Shown here in pieces: positions 45,444 through 57,139 of a DNA stretch of 64,000 bases. A model generated the notes under the pieces. It searched no databases. It had not been told where the DNA came from and saw only the letters and a list, made by a program, of their open reading frames with translations. The stretch comes from Thermosynechococcus sp. (GTDB lineage: Bacteria > Cyanobacteriota > Cyanobacteriia > Thermosynechococcales > Thermosynechococcaceae). Made by a program: the position numbers and the translations under genes. Where the stretch lies: the NCBI RefSeq assembly GCF_025999095.1, contig NZ_AP024678.1:1581527-1645526 (forward strand), given 5' to 3'. The first letter of the stretch is position 1, and each line of letters starts with the position of its first letter.

Positions 45444-46379
45444 ATGAAAAAAACGCTTTATGTGGGTCTGACAACAACCACGTTGGCTGTGTTGGGAACG
45501 CTTTCCAGTAGCCGGGCAATTACACCCACACCAGCCCCAGACTCTGTTTCAGCCCCAGCCTCGCCCGCCGTTGCCACCAAAGTTGGGGAACGCCAAGCCA
45601 CTGCCCCGGTGATAACGCGAGCGATCGCCAGTCTCCATCGTCACCAACAGCAAGGCCGCGAAGCCGTAACCGTCTACTTGCGGGGGATTCCTGTACTCAC
45701 CTTCTTGGGGCAGCGGGTCGCAGCCACGCAGGGCGTCAAAGTCGCTGCCGCTAATAGCGCTGGCATGCCAGAGCAAACCACCCTCTCAGAGGCAGCCCAA
45801 CAGGCAACCCTTCTCACTGCTCGCCTCAATCAGCTCCACGAACAGGGCTTTGACGCCAACCTTGTGCGTGTGCGTTGGGATGCCCAACAACAGAGCTATC
45901 GCATCTACGCCGATCAAGAACCTCTCCTGACCCTGAACAATCAGGTAATCCTCCCGAATAGTTCACAACGCAACGATGAAAACGCCCTGCGAATTGCCAA
46001 CCTGATCCGACGCCAGTTGGGCAATGCCCCTGCTTTAACCAGCGTAGAGGGCAGCCCAAATACAGTTGTGGCCGTGGGGCCAATTCGGATGCAGTTTACG
46101 GGCATTGCCTCCTGGTATGGCCCCGGCTTCCATGGTGGCCGCACCGCCAATGGTGAGCGCTTTGATCAAAATGCCCTGACGGCCGCCCATCGCACACTGC
46201 CCTTTGGTAAACGGGTGCGGGTGACCAATCTCCAAAATGGCCGCTCAGTGGTGGTGCGGATTAACGATCGCGGGCCTTTTACGGGGGGACGGGAAATTGA
46301 CCTCTCGCGGGGGGCGGCGGCTGCCATTGGCCTCATTGGGGCCGGTGTCGGATATGTACGCATTGACGTTTTGGACTAA
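45444..46379 (+). CDS. rlpA: RlpA-like protein with double-psi beta-barrel
   Basis: Exported protein of 311 residues. A signal peptide covers about 1-27. The C-terminal DPBB domain (about 218-310) holds [19 protein letters not shown] and [15 protein letters not shown], the RlpA signature with the catalytic Asp region. RlpA proteins act on septal peptidoglycan. The middle region (about 30-210) is not recognised and is long for the family. The start has a weak ribosome site (ACGGACG). Confidence 0.88.
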   Translation: MKKTLYVGLTTTTLAVLGTLSSSRAITPTPAPDSVSAPASPAVATKVGERQATAPVITRAIASLHRHQQQGREAVTVYLRGIPVLTFLGQRVAATQGVKVAAANSAGMPEQTTLSEAAQQATLLTARLNQLHEQGFDANLVRVRWDAQQQSYRIYADQEPLLTLNNQVILPNSSQRNDENALRIANLIRRQLGNAPALTSVEGSPNTVVAVGPIRMQFTGIASWYGPGFHGGRTANGERFDQNALTAAHRTLPFGKRVRVTNLQNGRSVVVRINDRGPFTGGREIDLSRGAAAAIGLIGAGVGYVRIDVLD

Positions 46380-46414
46380 GCCCACCCCCTAAGGGCAAAG
46401 TGATAGAATGAACG

Positions 46415-47903
<1,489 letters not shown>

Positions 47904-47906
47904 GAC

Positions 47907-48899
47907 ATGGCAGCGAACTGGCAGGGAGGGGGGGTGATTGCGATCGCCCTCCTTTTTGATGTCACCAATGGCTTCCATGATGCCGCCAATGCCATTGCAA
48001 CGGTGGTGGCCACCCGTGCCCTTTCCCTGCGCTCGGCGCTCCTCCTTGCTGCTGTGGCTAATTTTGGTGGTGCTTTCCTGAGTACGCGGGTGGCACTCAC
48101 CATTGAAGCAGGCATTCTCAACAGCACTGCCTTGGGTGGTCATTGGTTTGGCGTCATTGGTGCTGCCCTCCTTGGTGCGATGGCCTGGAATTTGTTCACT
48201 TGGTATTGGGGCTTGCCCAGTAGTTCTTCCCATGCCCTCATTGGCGGCTTGGTGGGGGCGGGGATGTCCCAAGTCTCACCCGCGATTGTCTATTGGCAGG
48301 GAATTGTGCAGGCAGTTCTCATTCCCATGGTTGTCTCCCCTCTGGTGGCGATCGCCGTCGGCCTGAGTTTCATGACCCTTGTCGAGCAATGGCTGCAATG
48401 GCAAGACATTCCCCCAGAACACTGGCAACGGTTGCAGATGCTCTCCGGTGCCTTGATGGCTGTGGCCCATGGGGCCAATGATGCTCAAAAAACCATGGGG
48501 GTAATCACCCTCGCCCTTGTGGGTTGGGGAAAACTGTCGCCAGAGGCGGGGGTGCCCTGCTGGGTCATTGCTGCCTGTGCTCTAGCGATCGCGATCGGAA
48601 CCTATGGCGGCGGCGAGCGCATTATCCACACCACGGGGGAGAAAATTACCTCCCTTGACCCTGTGAGTGGCTGCTTAGCTAACCTGAGTGCCGCCTTGAC
48701 AGTCGGAGCCGCTAGTCTAGTCGGCTTTCCCGTCAGTACCACACAAGTCGTGGTGGGGGCGATTACGGGTGCCGGGTATCGCCATCAAGGGAAAGTGAAC
48801 TGGCAAGTGTGGGGCCAAATTTTCATGGCATGGCTGCTGACGTTTCCCGGTGCAGCCCTGCTGGCGATGGCAATCTCTTTTTTTCTGGCGCAACTTTAA
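47907..48899 (+). CDS. PiT-family inorganic phosphate permease
   Basis: Membrane protein of 330 residues with about ten helices. The two inverted repeats carry the PiT signatures: DVTNGFHDAANAIATVVATRAL near 15, and AVAHGANDAQKTMGVITLAL near 186. SSSHALIGGLVG and PVSTTQVVVGAITG are also typical. It takes up phosphate (as metal phosphate) with protons. It starts 3 bases after thiC and lacks its own promoter, so it should answer to the TPP riboswitch at least partly. Confidence 0.92.
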   Translation: MAANWQGGGVIAIALLFDVTNGFHDAANAIATVVATRALSLRSALLLAAVANFGGAFLSTRVALTIEAGILNSTALGGHWFGVIGAALLGAMAWNLFTWYWGLPSSSSHALIGGLVGAGMSQVSPAIVYWQGIVQAVLIPMVVSPLVAIAVGLSFMTLVEQWLQWQDIPPEHWQRLQMLSGALMAVAHGANDAQKTMGVITLALVGWGKLSPEAGVPCWVIAACALAIAIGTYGGGERIIHTTGEKITSLDPVSGCLANLSAALTVGAASLVGFPVSTTQVVVGAITGAGYRHQGKVNWQVWGQIFMAWLLTFPGAALLAMAISFFLAQL

Positions 48900-48906
48900 G
48901 CCAAAC

Positions 48907-49356
48907 TCAGGAAACCTGCGTGGGTTGTCTCCGTTGGGCATACTCCCGAAAGCGCTCGAGATCCGCTTGCAGTGTACTTTCAACTACCCGACCCAAGAAC
49001 AGGCGATCCATCATTTGTGCCAAGACCCCCGGAATGGCATAGGAGACCGAGAGCTTGACAATGGTGCTGCCCTGGCGATCGTAAAAGCGAATGGCCCCCC
49101 GATTGGGGAGGCCATCCACGGACTCCCACTGAATAATTTGGTGCTTTACTTGGCGGCAAATGCGCGATCGCCAGCTAAAGTGCCAGTTTCCCGTGGCCAA
49201 TGTCCAGCGGGATAGCGTGGGGTCCTCAGCGGTGATGACCACCGATTCAATCCACTTCATCCACAGGGGCATTTTCTCCAGATCGGACCACAGGGCCCAG
49301 ACGCGATCAACATCGGCGGCCACCTCAATCTGCACCGTGTGCTCTAACCAAGCCAT
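48907..49356 (-). CDS. SRPBCC (START-like) protein
   Basis: Protein of 149 residues of the polyketide cyclase/dehydrase type: begins [32 protein letters not shown], with the usual strand order and a long closing helix. It probably binds a hydrophobic ligand. Its start overlaps the zds end by 13 bases. The same pair occurs in Synechocystis, to my recollection, so a role with carotenoids is plausible but unproven. Confidence 0.88.
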   Translation of the reverse strand: MAWLEHTVQIEVAADVDRVWALWSDLEKMPLWMKWIESVVITAEDPTLSRWTLATGNWHFSWRSRICRQVKHQIIQWESVDGLPNRGAIRFYDRQGSTIVKLSVSYAIPGVLAQMMDRLFLGRVVESTLQADLERFREYAQRRQPTQVS

Positions 49357-50792
49357 GGGTGACCTCCTGCCAAAATCGCCTGGGCGGCTTGTCGTCCGGA
49401 CATCGTCGCGCCCTCCATACTGTCAATGTAGTCCTGCTGCGTGTAGCTGCCCGCCAAGTAAAAGTTAGGAACAGGCGTCTTTTGGGGTGGCCGATAGGGA
49501 TCCATGCCGGGGGCTTCGCGATAGAGGGACTGCGCTAATTTAACGACACTGTACCATGTCATGTTGAGATGGCGCGACGACGGGAAAAGCTCATGGACTT
49601 GCCGCAACACGTGTTGGGCAATCTCGGCATTGCTGGCCTTAATGAAGGGATCACCGGGGGTGAGCACCACTTGCAGCAGGGAGCCTTGGCCTTCGCGATA
49701 GTAATCCGCAGGGCTAGTGAGGGCCAAATCGGCAAAGCAGGAAAAATCGGCATCGGCGGTGTACAGCAGGTTATCAATACCCGTTGCCGCCACCTGTTTT
49801 TGTTTACTGGGGTCTTGCAGTTCCGTAACCCAGCCATCAAATCGCAGTTGGACCGTGGCCACCGGCACCGCTTCGAGCTTAAAGATGTTGTCGAAGGTTG
49901 GGTGCGATCGCCACGCTGGCGGAATCAGGCGCTGAATCCCCGGCACATCACAGGCACAGAGATAGGCATCTGCCGTTACAATTTCCAACTGCTCCCCCAG
50001 GGGAATCACCAAACCTTCCACGTACCAAGTCCTTGGATCCTGGCCGCGAAAGAGAATTTCCCTCACCCGCCGCCGCAGGTGAATCTTAGCCCCCCGCGCT
50101 TCAATGTAGTTCACCAAAGGCTTGAGCAAGTACTCCGCCGGTGAGCCCTTGAGCATATTCAGCCGCGAGGCGGTGGTCTTGGCGGCAAACATCATAAAGA
50201 TCGTCAGCATGCAGCGAGCGGACATGTGCTCGGTATCAATGAAACCCAAAGCGTAGGAAATGGGATTCCAAAGACGTTTGAGGCTATTTTCTGAACCGCC
50301 ATGGCGGCGAAACCACTCGGCAAAACTCATGCGATCTAGGGCACGGATTTGGCGCATCGCCCCTTCATAATCCACAAGACCGCGAACAATGGGACTGGTA
50401 CCCAGGGCAATGGCATTAAAGAATTTATCGGCCACTGAGAGTTGACTGGTCGTAAAGAAGGCCTTGAGACCGTTGAAGGGAGCCCCCAAGGGAAAGCGAA
50501 AATCCAGTTCTCCCACCTGAGCGCCACGATTAATAAATGTGTGGGTATGTGCCTTGGGCAGGAGGTTGGCGATCGCCCCCACCTTGGTCATCAATTCAAA
50601 GAGATTGGCGTAGTTGTAAAAGAAAACATGCAACCCCATCTCAATGTGGTTGCCCTCAGCATCTTGCCAACTGCTGACTTTGCCCCCCACAAAGGGACGG
50701 GATTCATAGATTTCAACACTGTGACCGGCATCCACCAAATCCACTGCGGCGGCTAGGCCAGCCAGCCCTGCACCAACAATGACAACCCGCAT
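49344..50792 (-). CDS. zds: Zeta-carotene desaturase
   Basis: FAD enzyme of 482 residues. The dinucleotide motif [17 protein letters not shown] begins at residue 3, followed by [33 protein letters not shown] and the C-terminal [20 protein letters not shown] are typical of plant-type ZDS (CrtQ), rather than phytoene desaturase. It desaturates zeta-carotene to lycopene with plastoquinone as acceptor. It is cotranscribed with the SRPBCC gene. Confidence 0.94.
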   Translation of the reverse strand: MRVVIVGAGLAGLAAAVDLVDAGHSVEIYESRPFVGGKVSSWQDAEGNHIEMGLHVFFYNYANLFELMTKVGAIANLLPKAHTHTFINRGAQVGELDFRFPLGAPFNGLKAFFTTSQLSVADKFFNAIALGTSPIVRGLVDYEGAMRQIRALDRMSFAEWFRRHGGSENSLKRLWNPISYALGFIDTEHMSARCMLTIFMMFAAKTTASRLNMLKGSPAEYLLKPLVNYIEARGAKIHLRRRVREILFRGQDPRTWYVEGLVIPLGEQLEIVTADAYLCACDVPGIQRLIPPAWRSHPTFDNIFKLEAVPVATVQLRFDGWVTELQDPSKQKQVAATGIDNLLYTADADFSCFADLALTSPADYYREGQGSLLQVVLTPGDPFIKASNAEIAQHVLRQVHELFPSSRHLNMTWYSVVKLAQSLYREAPGMDPYRPPQKTPVPNFYLAGSYTQQDYIDSMEGATMSGRQAAQAILAGGHPWLG

Positions 50793-50950
50793 CGGTAATC
50801 CCAGAAAACTTTACAGATTTTAACATTTTTCGCCCCGCCGCTGGTTTCCTGCGCGTTAAGAAACTTGGCAGAGACCCTTGCCCCCGCGAACCCTCATCTA
50901 TGATCAAGGTAAGTTGCAGTTTTTGAATCGCTCACGCTCACGGTGTGCTT

Positions 50951-51121
50951 ATGGCTACGCGTCGTGTCCTTGCCTTTCCCCTCTGGCAGTATTTGAACCA
51001 ACGGCTATTCAGTCCAGGCTTTACCCTGAATCCCAAACGGTTCTGGCGGCAGTATTACGATGCTTACCTCGAACGCTGCTGGCAAAAGGACTGCGCCTCC
51101 AAGGAAGAACCCTCCTGTTAG
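50951..51121 (+). CDS. Small basic/aromatic protein, function unknown
   Basis: A 56-residue protein: MATRRVLAFPLWQYLNQRLF, then FWRQYYDAYLERCWQKD and a Cys at the end (EEPSC). It is rich in Arg, Trp and Tyr and has no membrane segment. The frame is complete and has codon use like its neighbours. I do not recognise a named family. It lies between zds (divergent) and sir, and has no clear ribosome site. Confidence 0.5.
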   Translation: MATRRVLAFPLWQYLNQRLFSPGFTLNPKRFWRQYYDAYLERCWQKDCASKEEPSC

Positions 51122-51248
51122 TCGTTTTAATCGTTTTAATCATTCCACAGGTTCGCTAAAATGAGATAGCTCACTTTCCCGATCAAGATTAGGGACTTTT
51201 AGCCGTCATCATTTTGGTTACCTTCACCTGTGGGAAGACAGAAATACT

Positions 51249-53165
51249 ATGGTTGCTTCGCCCCCGTCTGCCGATGCTGCACTAAAACGCTCAAAAATTG
51301 AAACGCTCAAGGAACAGAGCCAACATCTGCGAGAGCCTGTGGCCACAGAATTACTGGAACCAACGAATCGTTTTAGTGAAGAGGGTGTACAGATCCTCAA
51401 GTTTCATGGCTCCTATCAGCAGGACAATCGCGATAACCGCGTCAAAGGGCAGGAAAAAGACTACCAGTTCATGCTGCGCACCCGCAGTCCAGCTGGTTAT
51501 ATTCCGCCCCAGCTCTACTTGACCCTGGATCGCTTGGCAGATGAGTATGGCAACCACACCCTGCGAGCCACCACCCGCCAAGGGTTTCAATTGCATGGCA
51601 TTCTCAAGAAGAATCTAAAAGCGGCGATCGCCGCCATTGTTCGCAACATGGGATCGACGTTGGGGGCCTGCGGTGATTTGAACCGCAATGTTATGGCGCC
51701 CCCCGCCCCCTTTCGCGATCGCCCGGAATATACCCTTGCCTATGAGTATGCCCACCGCATTGCCGATCTCCTAACACCCCAAACGGGTGCCTACTACGAG
51801 ATTTGGCTCGATGGAGAAAAAGTGATCTCCGCCGAAGAGCACCCCGAGGTCAAGGCGGCACGGCAACGTAATAGCAATGGCACCATTTTCCCGAATAACG
51901 AAGAGCCAATCTACGGCGATCACTATATGCCCCGCAAATTTAAGTGCTGCGTCACGGTGCCGGGGGATAACTCGGTGGATCTTTTCTCCCAAGATTTGAC
52001 GCTGGTGGTGATCACCGACCCCCAGGGGCAGCTTGAGGGTTTTAACATCTATGCCGGGGGTGGCTTGGGGCGCACCCACAACAAAGAAGAGACCTTTGCC
52101 CGCATGGCCGATGAAATTGGCTTTGTGCGAGCGGCAGATGTCTATGAGGCGGTGAAGGCCATTGTGGCGACACAGCGGGATTATGGCGATCGCTATAATC
52201 GGCGCCACGCCCGTTTGAAATACCTGATCCACGATTGGGGGGTCGAAAAATTCAAGGCTAAGGTGGAGGAATACTTTGGCAAACCCCTCGAACCCTTTCG
52301 CCCACTGCCACCGTGGCGCTATCAGGACTTTTTGGGCTGGCACCCCCAAGGGGATGGCAAATTCTTCTATGGCTTGTCCATTGCCAATGGCCGCATCCTG
52401 GATCGGGGGAACTTCAAACTCAAGTCGGCCCTCAGGAAAATCGTTGAGGACTTTCATCTCCCCCTGCGGGTGACGCCCCACCAAAATCTGCTCCTGTGCG
52501 ATGTCTCTCCCGAGCAACAGGCTGCGATTCAGCACCTCCTTGAGCAGCACGGCGTTCGGGATGTCAGCACCATTGATCCCCTCGAACGCTATAGCATGGC
52601 CTGCCCGGCATTGCCCACCTGTGGCTTGGCCATTACCGAATCGGAACGGGCGATGCCGGGGGTACTGGAGCGGATCCGCCGCCTCATGGATCGGCTGGGA
52701 CTGAAGGACGAACATTTTGTGATTCGGATGACAGGGTGTCCCAATGGCTGTGCCCGTCCCTACTTGGCGGAATTGGGCTTTGTCGGCATTGTCCCCGGCG
52801 CCTATCAAATTTGGTTAGGGGGGAGTCCTGATCAAACCCGCTTGGCGGAGGTCTACATTGAGCGGTTACCTATTGCCGAACTGGAAACGGCCCTAGAGCC
52901 ATTGCTGGTCTTTTATCGCGATCGCCGGCAGCGGGGAGAATCCTTTGGTGACTTTTGCCATCGGGTTGGTTTTGCAGCCTTGCGACAGTTTGCGGCAAAT
53001 TACGTGCCCCCTGCCACAACAAAGCGCTATCGCGTGGATGTGCGGGCTGATCAATACCAACAACTCAAGGAATTGGCAGCAGCGCAGGGCAGGTCTCTAG
53101 CGGCGGTGACCCGTGAAGCCATTCAGCATTACCTTGAGCAATCGCGGCAAAACAAGCAAGGATAG
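51249..53165 (+). CDS. sir: Ferredoxin-sulfite reductase with a ribbon-helix-helix-like C-terminal tail
   Basis: Protein of 638 residues. The siroheme/iron-sulfur cluster cysteines are in [19 protein letters not shown] (near 453-470) and [15 protein letters not shown] (near 495-509). The N-terminal [15 protein letters not shown] and [16 protein letters not shown] segments are of the sulfite rather than nitrite reductase type. It reduces sulfite to sulfide with electrons from ferredoxin. The last 45 residues ([35 protein letters not shown]) look like a strand plus two helices of Arc/CopG type. tRNA-Cys follows after 36 bases. Confidence 0.93.
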   Translation: MVASPPSADAALKRSKIETLKEQSQHLREPVATELLEPTNRFSEEGVQILKFHGSYQQDNRDNRVKGQEKDYQFMLRTRSPAGYIPPQLYLTLDRLADEYGNHTLRATTRQGFQLHGILKKNLKAAIAAIVRNMGSTLGACGDLNRNVMAPPAPFRDRPEYTLAYEYAHRIADLLTPQTGAYYEIWLDGEKVISAEEHPEVKAARQRNSNGTIFPNNEEPIYGDHYMPRKFKCCVTVPGDNSVDLFSQDLTLVVITDPQGQLEGFNIYAGGGLGRTHNKEETFARMADEIGFVRAADVYEAVKAIVATQRDYGDRYNRRHARLKYLIHDWGVEKFKAKVEEYFGKPLEPFRPLPPWRYQDFLGWHPQGDGKFFYGLSIANGRILDRGNFKLKSALRKIVEDFHLPLRVTPHQNLLLCDVSPEQQAAIQHLLEQHGVRDVSTIDPLERYSMACPALPTCGLAITESERAMPGVLERIRRLMDRLGLKDEHFVIRMTGCPNGCARPYLAELGFVGIVPGAYQIWLGGSPDQTRLAEVYIERLPIAELETALEPLLVFYRDRRQRGESFGDFCHRVGFAALRQFAANYVPPATTKRYRVDVRADQYQQLKELAAAQGRSLAAVTREAIQHYLEQSRQNKQG

Positions 53166-53201
53166 GATGCCTATCGGCTATAATGAGGAATCGCCAAATA
53201 G

Positions 53202-53273
<72 letters not shown>

Positions 53274-53281
53274 TCCTTCCC

Positions 53282-54307
53282 TTAGGTTGCCGTTTCAAGC
53301 TGCTGCTCAAGCCAATCTAAGAGTCGATGGATACCCCAGCAGTAGTCTGGATCGCCCCAAAGGCGTTGGCACTTGCGATCGCTGGTAAAACCCACGTGAC
53401 CCCCCTGTTCGGTCAGCAGTAGGGTAAGGGCAGGATTGCCTTCGGCAATTGTGAGCAGCTCGGACACAAGACAGGGATCAAATAGGGGATCATCAGCGGC
53501 ATAGAGAATCCATAGGGGTATTTTCAGTTGGGGCAGCAGCGGTAAGGGACTGCTGGCAGCGTAGTACTCAGCCACACTGCTAAAGCCAAGGCGGTCAATG
53601 ACTAGGGCAGCATCAAAACCGGCAATGGTGTCAATCTTGGCAATGGTGTTGAGGTCAAAGCTCTGAGGATGCAAGCGATGGAGGCGGCAAGCCAAGTGTC
53701 GGAGTTGACGGCTGATGGCGCGTTCAAATTGCCGTCCCCAAAACGTGGTGCCTAGGTAGGCTAGGGACCGGTTGGAGTCAAGGTTGGGGCAAATCACAGC
53801 GGCGCCCCCAATCTCTTGTTGCCGTTGCTGTTGGGCATACCATGCCCCCCAAAGGGCTAACTGACCCCCCAAGGAATAGCCAACCAACCAGTAGGGAGGG
53901 GTATAGCCAAGGACTTGACACTGCTGGGCGATCGCCACAAAGTCCTGCCCTTCGTAGAGGCCATCACTGGTTAGCACTGGGGACAGTTCGGCGCTGCGGC
54001 CATGGGCGCGCCAATCAAAGAGCACCACATTAAAGCCGCGGGCGATCGCCCAATGGGCGAGGGTATGTAGGTACCATTGATTCTTGAGATCACCGGTAAT
54101 GCCGTAGGTGGCAATAATGGTGCCGCGGGCTTGGTCAACCCGATACCCCTCACCGTACAGGGGCACCCCCTCAGCCCCGTGGAACACATGGCTGGTTTGC
54201 CCTTGCCAAGGGTAGAGACATCCCCAGCGTTGAACATAGGCGGTAAAAACGGTGTGGATCACGCCAGAGTGCAGGGGCAGTGGTGGCCAATAGGAGAGGG
54301 ATTGCAT
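53282..54307 (-). CDS. YheT-like alpha/beta hydrolase
   Basis: Protein of 341 residues of the COG0429 group. The nucleophile elbow GYSLGGQLALWG lies near 148. The Asp of ILYAADDPLFDP near 277 and His of EQGGHVGFTSD near 314 complete the triad. This family acts as esterases of unknown substrate. It contrasts with the inactive relative at 9427-10299. It stands alone on this strand. Confidence 0.87.
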   Translation of the reverse strand: MQSLSYWPPLPLHSGVIHTVFTAYVQRWGCLYPWQGQTSHVFHGAEGVPLYGEGYRVDQARGTIIATYGITGDLKNQWYLHTLAHWAIARGFNVVLFDWRAHGRSAELSPVLTSDGLYEGQDFVAIAQQCQVLGYTPPYWLVGYSLGGQLALWGAWYAQQQRQQEIGGAAVICPNLDSNRSLAYLGTTFWGRQFERAISRQLRHLACRLHRLHPQSFDLNTIAKIDTIAGFDAALVIDRLGFSSVAEYYAASSPLPLLPQLKIPLWILYAADDPLFDPCLVSELLTIAEGNPALTLLLTEQGGHVGFTSDRKCQRLWGDPDYCWGIHRLLDWLEQQLETAT

Positions 54308-54380
54308 AGAATTTAGTCATCCATCGTAGGCAAAATGGGCAAACTTGGGGGTTTTTCGTGATCATTGTGAGGCATGGGCG

Positions 54381-55214
54381 ATGACACAGAGTGATAATCT
54401 GCAGCGGACAGACCCCTACATCATAGAAACCTGTCTGACAGAGGTCCAAGCCAATCGCTTGCTGGATGAGGTCTTTGCCACTGTGGAGGCCAACCCCAAT
54501 GAGCCAGAATCCCTAGCAGCGGTTTTAGAGCCTCAGCCTTCCCTCGCCGTCCCTTTTGAACCAACAACTCCTCCTTCGGAACCTTCTCGCTGGCTGCACT
54601 GTCCAGAGCCACAGCAAACATTTTCTTGGGGCGATCGCTTTTTGATGGGGGTAGGCATTGCCGCCTTTGTCGTGGGGGTTGGCCTTTGGATCAGCCTGAA
54701 TCGCCAACCGGTCGCAGTTGCCCCTGACGCTGCGGTGACCCCAAGCACTAGCCCTGCCGACATGGCCTTCGCTGAGTATCTCCAAACCTCCCTGCAACTC
54801 CTTAGCCAACAGGCGGCCACCTCCTCTCCTTCACCGCCGGCGATCGCCAGTAATTCTGCTGGTCTCAGCCCCTCCGCCTCTGCCCCAACGGTTGAGCGCA
54901 TCTATATTCCGCTGTACCAAGCCCCCAGCCCGCCGGCAGTCACACTGCCCAATTTGCCCACAGTAACAGCTCCAACCCCAGCCCCAACAGCGTCGCCCCC
55001 GACGCCTGCTCCCCCCCAACATACGCTAGTTGGCATCTTAGAACTGGGCGATCGCTCGATGGCACTTTTTCAAAGTAATGGCCAAACGCTGCGCTTGAGT
55101 GTCGGTGATACCATTGGCAACGACGGCTGGCAATTGGTACAGATTCAAAATCAGCGGGTGGTGCTACGACGTCAAGGGGAAGTGCGCTCCCTCACCGTTG
55201 GCCAAAGTTTTTAG
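54381..55214 (+). CDS. Single-pass membrane protein with GspC/PilP-like C-terminal domain
   Basis: Protein of 277 residues. It has an acidic cytoplasmic N-terminus (about 1-80), one membrane helix (about 87-106, MGVGIAAFVVGVGLWISL), a long Pro/Ala/Thr linker (about 115-215), and a small beta domain at the end (LVGILELGDRSMALFQSNGQ, then GWQLVQIQNQRVVLRR). The last domain resembles the homology region of GspC and PilP. In those systems it links the inner-membrane platform to the secretin. The start at 54381 is supported by GAGG 8 bases upstream. No secretion gene adjoins, so the role is inferred. Confidence 0.6.
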   Translation: MTQSDNLQRTDPYIIETCLTEVQANRLLDEVFATVEANPNEPESLAAVLEPQPSLAVPFEPTTPPSEPSRWLHCPEPQQTFSWGDRFLMGVGIAAFVVGVGLWISLNRQPVAVAPDAAVTPSTSPADMAFAEYLQTSLQLLSQQAATSSPSPPAIASNSAGLSPSASAPTVERIYIPLYQAPSPPAVTLPNLPTVTAPTPAPTASPPTPAPPQHTLVGILELGDRSMALFQSNGQTLRLSVGDTIGNDGWQLVQIQNQRVVLRRQGEVRSLTVGQSF

Positions 55215-55227
55215 AGAAGGGGCACCC

Positions 55228-55683
55228 ATGAGCTTTTTTCGAGACTTGAATGCATTCCTAGAGCAAAAACTCGAGGACTTTATCCGAGCCAATCCTCAGC
55301 TCGAACTCAATCTGTTGCTTTTGGAGCTAGAGGATCAAGAACGGGAAACCCAAGAGCGATTACTGCGGTTGCAACAGGAGGTCAATGCCTGTGAACAAGA
55401 AATTTTAGGCCTTGTTTCCGAGATTCGCCGCTGGCGCGATCGCACCCAAACGGCGCTGGCCGCTCAGCGTCCTGATCTTGCGGAATTGGCACAGCAACGG
55501 GAGGGCGAATTACGCCGCCGCGGAGAGCAATTGTGGACCCAGCGCCTCAATGCCCTCAATCAAATTCCCGTTACCCAGCAGCTCCTGCAAAAGATTCGCG
55601 ATCGCCGTCAGGAAGTGATGAACCGCGTTCCTGCCGCCAGTGCAGCCCCACCCCCACCCCCCCCCGCCGCGCCTCAGCAGTGA
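55228..55683 (+). CDS. TIGR04376-family protein, truncated by a frameshift at a C9 tract
   Basis: As read, the frame gives 151 residues from ATG 55228 (AGAAGGGG upstream). The N-terminus MSFFRDLNAFLEQKLEDFI and the coiled coil (LLLLELEDQERETQERLLRLQQEVN) fit TIGR04376, a cyanobacterial family of unknown role. The frame ends in a Pro run coded by C tracts (C9 at 55657-55665), then stops at 55683. In the +1 frame the text goes on as a helical segment (DPIEAEFRRLELQTALEELK) to TAG at 55768. One C fewer in the tract would join the two, so the gene is either shifted or was misread. Confidence 0.8.
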   Translation: MSFFRDLNAFLEQKLEDFIRANPQLELNLLLLELEDQERETQERLLRLQQEVNACEQEILGLVSEIRRWRDRTQTALAAQRPDLAELAQQREGELRRRGEQLWTQRLNALNQIPVTQQLLQKIRDRRQEVMNRVPAASAAPPPPPPAAPQQ

Positions 55684-55768
55684 CCTCAACGATCCAATTG
55701 AAGCTGAGTTTCGCCGCCTGGAATTGCAAACTGCCCTGGAGGAACTGAAACGCTCGATGGGGTTATAG
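55684..55768 (+). pseudogene. Out-of-frame C-terminal part of the TIGR04376-family gene
   Basis: In the +1 frame relative to the upstream gene, the sequence reads SSDLNDPIEAEFRRLELQ then TALEELKRSMGL and a TAG at 55766-55768. The charged helix has good codon use and looks like the natural end of the TIGR04376 protein. It has no start codon of its own. Confidence 0.65.
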
Positions 55769-55816
55769 GGCAACAGACGTGGGACAATCGAGAACGCGGT
55801 TTTATCCAAATGTCCC

Positions 55817-57139
55817 ATGGCGGTTATTCAGATTACCTCCGACAACACGTGGCAGATTCAAGCCGATGGCCATCCCCTGCGGGGCACCCTCCAAGTCCCG
55901 GGGGATAAGTCCATTTCCCACCGTGCCCTGATGCTGGGGGCCATCGCAGAGGGCACTACCCATATCGCAGGATTGCTCGTGGGTGAAGATACCTGTAGTA
56001 CCGCCTCCTGTTTCCGTGCCCTGGGGGCGGAGATTTCGCCTCTCAATGCCACAGCAGTAACCGTACAAGGCTTGGGAATTGGCCGCCTTCAAGAGCCTGG
56101 GGATGTGCTGAATGCCGGCAACTCCGGGACAACGATGCGGCTATTGTTGGGGGTATTGGCCGCCCAAACGGGGCGCTTTTTTACGATGACTGGGGATGCC
56201 TCCTTGCGATCGCGCCCCATGGCCCGGGTCGTCACCCCCCTCCTACAGATGGGTGCTCAGATTTGGGGCCGTCAACACCACAGTCGTGCCCCCTTGGCCG
56301 TTGTGGGACAGCCCCTCGAGCCCATTACTTACTACAGTCCCATTGCCTCCGCTCAGGTAAAATCAGCGCTACTGCTGGCCGCCCTCCACGCCGAAGGCAC
56401 CACCATTATTCGCGAACCCCACCGCTCACGGGATCACAGTGAACGGATGCTGCAGGCCTTTGGTGCCCGTTTGAGCGTGGATGAGGCCACCTGTACAGTC
56501 AGTTTGGAAGGGCCGGCAGTCTTAAAGGGTCAGAAGGTCATTGTCCCTGGGGACATCAGTGCAGCTGCCTTTTGGTTGGTGGCAGCCTCGATTATTCCTG
56601 ATTCAGAACTGCTGCTGACCAATGTGGGGGTCAACCCCACCCGCACCGGCATTCTCGATGCTCTTTGGGCAATGGGGGCAGAGATTACCCTTGAAAATGA
56701 GCGACTGGTTACGGGAGAACCGGTGGCAGATCTGCGGGTGCGATCGGCGAGGCTCAAGAGCACCCGTATTGGCGGTGAATTGATTCCCCGCTTGATTGAT
56801 GAGATTCCCATTTTGGCCGTGGCTGCCGCCTTTGCGGAGGGGGTCACCGAAATTCGTGATGCGGCAGAACTGCGGGTCAAGGAGAGCGATCGCCTCAAGG
56901 CCGTGGCCACAGAATTGCAAAAAATGGGCGCTCACGTCACCGAACTCAGTGATGGCCTCGATATTCAAGGGGGCGTGCCCTTGCAAGGCGGCCATCTAGA
57001 AACCTACGGCGATCACCGCATGGCCATGAGTCTGGCGATCGCTGCCCTCAATGCCAAGGGAACCAGTGAAATTCACAACGCCAGTGCAGCAGCGGTCTCC
57101 TATCCAGAATTTGTAACAACTCTGCAACAAATTGCTTGA
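55817..57139 (+). CDS. aroA: 3-phosphoshikimate 1-carboxyvinyltransferase (EPSP synthase)
   Basis: Protein of 440 residues, class II-like in spacing. Substrate-binding segments are [14 protein letters not shown] near 29, [15 protein letters not shown] near 98, and the late [14 protein letters not shown] near 398. It joins shikimate 3-phosphate and PEP in chorismate synthesis; chorismate is the substrate of the pabB-like enzyme at 980. The ATG at 55817 has no strong ribosome site. A weak hairpin after the stop (TCCCA/TGGGA near 57150-57170) may be a terminator. Confidence 0.96.
   Translation: MAVIQITSDNTWQIQADGHPLRGTLQVPGDKSISHRALMLGAIAEGTTHIAGLLVGEDTCSTASCFRALGAEISPLNATAVTVQGLGIGRLQEPGDVLNAGNSGTTMRLLLGVLAAQTGRFFTMTGDASLRSRPMARVVTPLLQMGAQIWGRQHHSRAPLAVVGQPLEPITYYSPIASAQVKSALLLAALHAEGTTIIREPHRSRDHSERMLQAFGARLSVDEATCTVSLEGPAVLKGQKVIVPGDISAAAFWLVAASIIPDSELLLTNVGVNPTRTGILDALWAMGAEITLENERLVTGEPVADLRVRSARLKSTRIGGELIPRLIDEIPILAVAAAFAEGVTEIRDAAELRVKESDRLKAVATELQKMGAHVTELSDGLDIQGGVPLQGGHLETYGDHRMAMSLAIAALNAKGTSEIHNASAAAVSYPEFVTTLQQIA

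Noticed and set aside
51771-52808. Long minus-strand frame opposite sir
   Set aside because: Shadow of the conserved sir gene; His/Gly-rich text without a fold.
55099-55227. Upstream start of the TIGR04376 gene at 55099
   Set aside because: It would overlap the GspC/PilP-like gene by more than 100 bases; the family starts at MSFFRDL (55228).
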